A DNA stretch of 64,000 bases from positions 1,181,501 to 1,245,500 of the forward strand of contig NZ_OY764902.1 of assembly GCF_963668665.1 (NCBI RefSeq), in the 5' to 3' direction. Made by a program: the position numbers and the translations under genes. Origin of the DNA: an uncultured Anaeromusa sp. Its GTDB lineage: Bacteria; Bacillota; Negativicutes; Anaeromusales; Anaeromusaceae. A model generated the notes under the pieces. The model saw only the letters and a program-made list of their open reading frames with translations. It searched no databases and was not told the DNA's origin. Shown here piece after piece: positions 60,162 through 64,000 of this stretch (within the stretch, counting starts at the first letter, position 1; each line of letters starts with the position of its first letter).

Positions 60162-60180
60162 CACTTTGGCTGTATTCTAT
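60131..60180 (-). terminator. Long hairpin ending the xanthine dehydrogenase operon
   Basis: AGAATACAGCCAAAGTAGTTGA pairs with TCAACCACTTTGGCTGTATTCT, with one mismatch and a 4-base loop; the stop codon of the last Mo-subunit gene is at its edge. It also contains operator 2, so terminator and operator are shared. There is no T-tract beyond it. Confidence 0.6.
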
Positions 60181-61178
60181 TTACTTTCGTTTTGCTTCTG
60201 GTCCTGAAGAAGCCGCAGCAGACGTTCCGGCGTAATCGGAAGTTCTGTAACGCGGACGCCAACTGCGTCATAGACGGCGTTGGCAATAGCCGCCGCCGTA
60301 GGAATCAAGGAAGGCTCTCCCACTCCTTTAGCGCCGAAAGGCCCTGTCGCTTCTGGTTCTTCTACAATCACTGAATGCACGTCAGGAACATCCAAGGCCG
60401 TAGGAATCAAATAGGTAGCAAAAGAAGGCGTAAGAACTTTCCCTTCCCTTGTTTTTACTTCTTCGCAAAGCCCCAGCCCCATACCAATCGTGCTGCCGCC
60501 TTCAATCTGCCCTTCAATTTGCATGGGATTCACTGCACGGCCCACATCATGAGCGGCAAAAATATGCAGCACCTCTACTTGCCCGGTTTCCGTATCTACT
60601 TCAACTTCTACAATTTGCGTTGCAAAAGCGTACGTACCGTACGGACTCCCCTCGCCGGTTTCGTCATCCAGACCGGTCGTGTCCGGATTGAACCAGCCAT
60701 GGCCAATCGTCATTTTTCCTTTCTGCCGGCAGCAAGCAATCACCTCTGTTAAGGTTGTTTCGCCAAGGTCTGGCCGTTCCTTTACCCAAACCCGTCGTTC
60801 CCGGAATACAATCTCGTCCTCCGCCACAGCAAACAAAGCCGCCGCTTCCGCCATCAACACGCGTTTTGCTTCTTGCGCCGCCAATAGGGCTGCATTGCCC
60901 GAAACGTAGGTCTGCCGACTGGCGGAAGTAGCGCCGCCATCCGGAGTCAAGGCCGTATCCGCCGAGGTAACACGAACGTCTTCAAAGGTTACGCCTAGTT
61001 CTTCAGCCACTAGCTGGGCGATGGCCGTATTCGAGCCTTGTCCTATATCAGCGGCGCCAATGTACAAATTGACGCTGCCGTCATCCAAAAGATCAACAAA
61101 CGCGCCTGCTGGATTCGGCAGCCCTGTATTGCCAATCCCGTAATACATACACCCAAGGCCATATCCTCGTTTCTTCAT
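60177..61178 (-). CDS. Xanthine dehydrogenase-type molybdenum subunit, C-terminal part
   Basis: A 333-residue protein equal to the C-terminal half (MoCoBD_2) of XdhA/xanthine dehydrogenase large subunits. GLGCMYYGIGNTGLPNPAGA, VNLYIGAADIGQGSNTAIAQ, GGATSASRQTYVSGNA and EATGPFGAKGVGEPSLIPTA (active-site Glu region GVGEP) are seen. ATG 61178 overlaps the stop of the N-terminal half (ATGA), so the two parts are translated together to make one enzyme. Members hydroxylate purines or related heterocycles using molybdopterin cytosine dinucleotide. Confidence 0.88.
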   Translation of the reverse strand: MKKRGYGLGCMYYGIGNTGLPNPAGAFVDLLDDGSVNLYIGAADIGQGSNTAIAQLVAEELGVTFEDVRVTSADTALTPDGGATSASRQTYVSGNAALLAAQEAKRVLMAEAAALFAVAEDEIVFRERRVWVKERPDLGETTLTEVIACCRQKGKMTIGHGWFNPDTTGLDDETGEGSPYGTYAFATQIVEVEVDTETGQVEVLHIFAAHDVGRAVNPMQIEGQIEGGSTIGMGLGLCEEVKTREGKVLTPSFATYLIPTALDVPDVHSVIVEEPEATGPFGAKGVGEPSLIPTAAAIANAVYDAVGVRVTELPITPERLLRLLQDQKQNESK

Positions 61179-62461
61179 GCTCGCTTCTCCCGCTCCCGCA
61201 ATCGAGATTCAAAAAACTCCTCCGCTTTATCCCGAGACCGAGCCAATGTTTCCAATAAACCGACGCTGCCTTGAAGGATTTGCCCAGTAGCCGTGGCGCT
61301 CCCATTTTGCAAAGCGTTAATTCTTCGCACTTCAAACGGACTAATTCCCGCTTGAAGGGCCACCAAATCCATTTGCTGCTCATGCGCAAAGGCAACCTGC
61401 GGAACGCCAAATCCCCGCATGGCGCCTGCAGTAGGATTGTTGGTATAGACCGTATACGCATCTATTTTGACATGTGGCACTTCATACGGACCTGTAGCAT
61501 GCACAGCCGAACGAGTCAACGTAGCTGGTCCATAAGAAGCGTAGGCTCCGGTATCGCCGATAATCGTCGCTTCTACCGCCAAAAGACGCCCAGCCTCATC
61601 CGCAGCCGTCTTATAGCGAAGAATGCACGGATGTCGCTTCGTTGTAGCAATTAACGATTCTTCCCGAGTATAAACAAAGCGAACCGGCCGCTTTGTTTTA
61701 GTCGCCAGAAGAGCCAAAATAATTTGTACGGAAATATCCAATTTGCCGCCGAACCCGCCTCCTGTAGGCGCTTGAATGACGCGCACCTTATTGACAGGAC
61801 AGCCCAAATTACGAGCCACTTCCTTGCGATCAAAGTGCGGATTTTGCGTCGACACCATCAGCACCACCGTACCGTGCTCCCAATAGGCAATGCCTGCTTC
61901 CGGTTCAATATACGCATGCTCCTGCATCTGCGTACGGTAAATATTTTCCACAACAATCGCCGCCCGGGAAAAAGCGATGGCTGCATCTCCCTTGCGAATT
62001 TTGCGCAGCGCCATAACATTGCCGTTTTCATGAATGGCAGGAGCGTCCGGCAGCATAGCCTCTTCCGGATCAAATACTGCAGGCAGTTCTTCCAGCTCCA
62101 CTTCAATCAAAGCTAAAGCCGCCTCGGCAATCGCTTCACTTTCAGCGGCGACCACCGCTAAAGGTTCGCCTATTTTACGTACTTTCTTTTGGGCCAGCAC
62201 CGGCTCGTCTTTCACGACAATGCCATGGGAGTTGCTATACGGAACGTCCTTGGCCGTAAGCACGGCATGCACACCAGGAAGGGCTTTCGCCGCCGACGTA
62301 TCCAGCCGTACAATGCGCGCATGAGGGCATTCGCTGCGCAGCGCTTTGACATAAAGCATTCCCGCAAGCACGATGTCGCCGCTGTATTTTGTTTTTCCCA
62401 ACACTTTATCCAGTGCATCCTGGCGCGCAACTGGATTCCCGATGACTGCAAATTCTTTCAT
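61175..62461 (-). CDS. Xanthine dehydrogenase-type molybdenum subunit, N-terminal part
   Basis: A 428-residue protein. The aldehyde oxidase/XDH hammerhead domain (residues ~10-120; DALDKVLGKTKYSGDIVLAG) is followed by MoCoBD_1 (QAPTGGGFGGKLDISVQIIL, then AMRGFGVPQVAFAHEQQMD). It ends where intact XdhA would continue into MoCoBD_2, which is the next gene. ATG 62461 has GGGGGGAG upstream. The total of both parts (~760 residues) equals a normal XdhA, so the split is clean and not a degenerate pseudogene. It belongs to a FAD, FeS, Mo-N, Mo-C gene order. Confidence 0.88.
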   Translation of the reverse strand: MKEFAVIGNPVARQDALDKVLGKTKYSGDIVLAGMLYVKALRSECPHARIVRLDTSAAKALPGVHAVLTAKDVPYSNSHGIVVKDEPVLAQKKVRKIGEPLAVVAAESEAIAEAALALIEVELEELPAVFDPEEAMLPDAPAIHENGNVMALRKIRKGDAAIAFSRAAIVVENIYRTQMQEHAYIEPEAGIAYWEHGTVVLMVSTQNPHFDRKEVARNLGCPVNKVRVIQAPTGGGFGGKLDISVQIILALLATKTKRPVRFVYTREESLIATTKRHPCILRYKTAADEAGRLLAVEATIIGDTGAYASYGPATLTRSAVHATGPYEVPHVKIDAYTVYTNNPTAGAMRGFGVPQVAFAHEQQMDLVALQAGISPFEVRRINALQNGSATATGQILQGSVGLLETLARSRDKAEEFFESRLREREKRA

Positions 62462-62538
62462 AACGCTCCCCCCTTCCGGTGTTTTAAACCTCTTTTAGTA
62501 ATCGGTTCTGCTTCGACTCATTAAAAAAGCTCTTAACG

Positions 62539-63018
62539 CTATTCGCCGCGAGAGTTTGCCACCCGTTCAATGGCGTTAGCAATTTTTTGATACCCCGTAC
62601 AGCGGCACAAATTTCCCGAAATGGACGTAAGAATTTCTTCCCGTGTCGGCTGCGGATTATAGTCCAAGAGCGCTTTAGCCGATAAAATCATGCCTGGCGT
62701 ACAAAATCCGCATTGCACCGCCCCCTCGGCAATAAACGCTTCTTGGAGCGGATGCAGCTTATCATAATCCCCTAGGCCCTCAATGGTCACTATCGTTCTC
62801 CCGTCCGCCTGGACAGCCAGCATCATGCACGAGTTCGCCGTCAACCCGTCTACCAATACCGTACAAGCGCCGCAGTCGCCTTCACCGCAGCCTATTTTAG
62901 TTCCTGTCAGCCCCAATGTATCTCGAAGCATATCGACCAATCGCTCTTGCGGGGAAACCTCCACGCTGATTTCTTTCCCATTCAAATGAAACCGAATGGA
63001 ACTGGCTTCTTCCTTCAT
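62539..63018 (-). CDS. Xanthine dehydrogenase-type [2Fe-2S] subunit
   Basis: A 159-residue subunit carrying two [2Fe-2S] clusters. The N-terminal plant-type cluster is GCGEGDCGACTVLVDG with a later C (ANSCMM); the C-terminal helical cluster is CGFCTPGMI and GNLCRCTGYQ. ATG 63018 has AAGGAGGGGG upstream and overlaps the FAD gene stop by 4 bp. It passes electrons from the molybdenum site to the FAD subunit. Confidence 0.93.
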   Translation of the reverse strand: MKEEASSIRFHLNGKEISVEVSPQERLVDMLRDTLGLTGTKIGCGEGDCGACTVLVDGLTANSCMMLAVQADGRTIVTIEGLGDYDKLHPLQEAFIAEGAVQCGFCTPGMILSAKALLDYNPQPTREEILTSISGNLCRCTGYQKIANAIERVANSRGE

Positions 63019-63884
63019 GACGCCCCCTCCTTCGCTTGCCGCCAAGCTTCTTCCAACGCGCGCTTCACTACTACAAAGGCTACATTTTTACGATACGCCG
63101 CCTCTGAGCGCACATCATCGATAGGATGAATGATCTGTCTGGCCAGCTCAGCTGCTTCTTCTATTTTCGCAAAACTAAGACTCTGATTTGTAAGAACCGC
63201 CTCCGCCTCATAAAGACGGATGGTTTTTGCCGCTACCGACCCCATAGCGAGGCGCGCCTTTTGTACTACATCACCAGACAGCTTCAACCATGCCGCACCA
63301 TTGACCACTGAAATAGCCAGCGCTTTGCGCTTGCCTATTTTTTGAAAACATGCGCCTTCGTCCGATTGCTGCGGAGCAAGAAGAAACTCATGAATTAGTT
63401 CACTTTCTTTTAAGGCAAGCCTCCCCGGCCCCACCGCCAGTTCCGACAGCGGCAGCCGCCTCCGCCCTGCTGCACTTGCCAGTACCGCCTCCGTACCGTA
63501 AGCCAGCAGCGCCGGAACAGTATCGGCCGCTGGCGAGGCGTTGCCCATATTTCCTCCAACCGTTCCTCGATTGCGAATCTGCGGCGATCCTACCTGGCGC
63601 GCCGCCTGTGCTAAAGCCGGAGCATAGCGCTGCACCAGTTCAGACCGAACTAGTTCAGTATGCGTTACCGCCGCGCCAATAGACAGTTTGCCGTCTTGCA
63701 AGCGAATACGCCGCAGCTCCTCAAGACGACCAACATCAATAACCAAAGAGGGGTGACGCCGCTTCAGCCTAAGCTGCACCATGAAATCCGTCCCTCCTGC
63801 AAGCCATATATACCCAGGAGTTCTCGCCGCCAACTGACACGCCTCATCTATCGATGCAGCCCGTACATATTGAAATGAAGCCAC
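63015..63884 (-). CDS. Xanthine dehydrogenase-type FAD-binding subunit
   Basis: A 289-residue CoxM/XdhB-like subunit. The FAD site has AGGTDFMVQLRLKRRHPSLV and GNMGNASPAADTVPALLAYG (the T/SxGGNxxxASPxxD pattern), and there is a C-terminal CO_deh_flav_C domain. The start is GTG 63884 with GAGGAGGTG upstream. It is the first gene of the operon (FAD, FeS, Mo-N, Mo-C). The order and small sizes match Firmicute three-subunit hydroxylases, except for the split large subunit. Confidence 0.92.
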   Translation of the reverse strand: MASFQYVRAASIDEACQLAARTPGYIWLAGGTDFMVQLRLKRRHPSLVIDVGRLEELRRIRLQDGKLSIGAAVTHTELVRSELVQRYAPALAQAARQVGSPQIRNRGTVGGNMGNASPAADTVPALLAYGTEAVLASAAGRRRLPLSELAVGPGRLALKESELIHEFLLAPQQSDEGACFQKIGKRKALAISVVNGAAWLKLSGDVVQKARLAMGSVAAKTIRLYEAEAVLTNQSLSFAKIEEAAELARQIIHPIDDVRSEAAYRKNVAFVVVKRALEEAWRQAKEGAS

Positions 63885-63910
63885 GTTTCACACCTCCTCT
63901 TCCTTATTAG

Positions 63911-64000
63911 CTACAATTCTCTAAAAAGACTATCTGCCGCTGCATTCATTTGCTGCGTAGCCGAGCTAACCTTTTGCGCAGCATCAGCAAGGCTTCCGGC
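63911..64000 (-). CDS. C-terminal end of an unidentified protein
   Basis: A minus-strand frame enters from the window edge and stops at TAG (63911-63913). The visible 29 residues, GSLADAAQKVSSATQQMNAA then ADSLFREL, look like the helical coiled-coil end of a chemotaxis transducer or similar. Identity cannot be set from so little. Confidence 0.45.
   Translation of the reverse strand, partial: AGSLADAAQKVSSATQQMNAAADSLFREL

Overview
The window looks like the chromosome of a diderm Firmicute, most likely one of the Negativicutes (Sporomusa/Pelosinus/Anaeromusa-like). It combines Firmicute traits (AAGGAGG ribosome binding sites, an S-box riboswitch, a sigma/DUF1659/DUF2922/YvrJ cluster) with outer-membrane traits (an AIDA-type autotransporter ending in Phe, a signal-peptide beta-barrel protein). 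The taxon is inferred; no rRNA gene is present. I found no rRNA, tRNA, CRISPR array or prophage.

Layout. 1-2.5 kb: two DUF445 membrane proteins. 2.7-7.2 kb: amidohydrolase, APC permease and AraC regulator. 7.4-12.4 kb: a protein heptosyltransferase overlapping a strand-loop-strand autotransporter, probably a glycosylated adhesin. 12.6-14.3 kb: sigma factor, DUF1659, DUF2922 and YvrJ. 14.4-20.8 kb: a two-component cluster (REC-GAF-kinase, REC-HDOD, REC) divergent from an ODP-like/GGDEF-like/REC protein. 21.2-29.7 kb: a probable exopolysaccharide locus (HEAT-GT2 synthase, beta-barrel, NodB-like deacetylase, GH16-like protein) beside a GGDEF protein. 30-32.3 kb: a candidate small RNA and an AT-richer GGDEF-hemerythrin gene. 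32.6-41.8 kb: prfC, a DeoR regulator, HD-GYP, an MCP-STAS-PP2C module and a HAD phosphatase. 41.9-43.6 kb: a complete IS3-family element. 43.7-49.9 kb: alkaline phosphatase, PhoU-like protein, MgtC, and a histidine kinase followed by the sensor domain it lacks. 50.1-53.9 kb: an S-box-controlled homocysteine operon, then metF. 54-59 kb: M20 amidohydrolase, aminotransferase, PTS-EIIC/EAL fusion. 59.1-63.9 kb: GNAT, MarR and a xanthine dehydrogenase-type operon with a split molybdenum subunit. 63.9-64 kb: the end of a further gene.

Two themes connect the window. One is surface and second-messenger biology: an adhesin with its glycosyltransferase, a polysaccharide synthase locus, and c-di-GMP domains of every kind (two GGDEF proteins plus a degenerate one, HD-GYP, EAL). 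The other is an unusual load of intergenic repeats. Six copies of a ~160-bp long-palindrome element keep a conserved core while their arms differ but stay self-complementary. A second family of GGAG-rich modules abuts stop codons and supplies the stop codon of two genes. Two further short families are mixed in. The ~160-bp element is the best candidate here for something undescribed.
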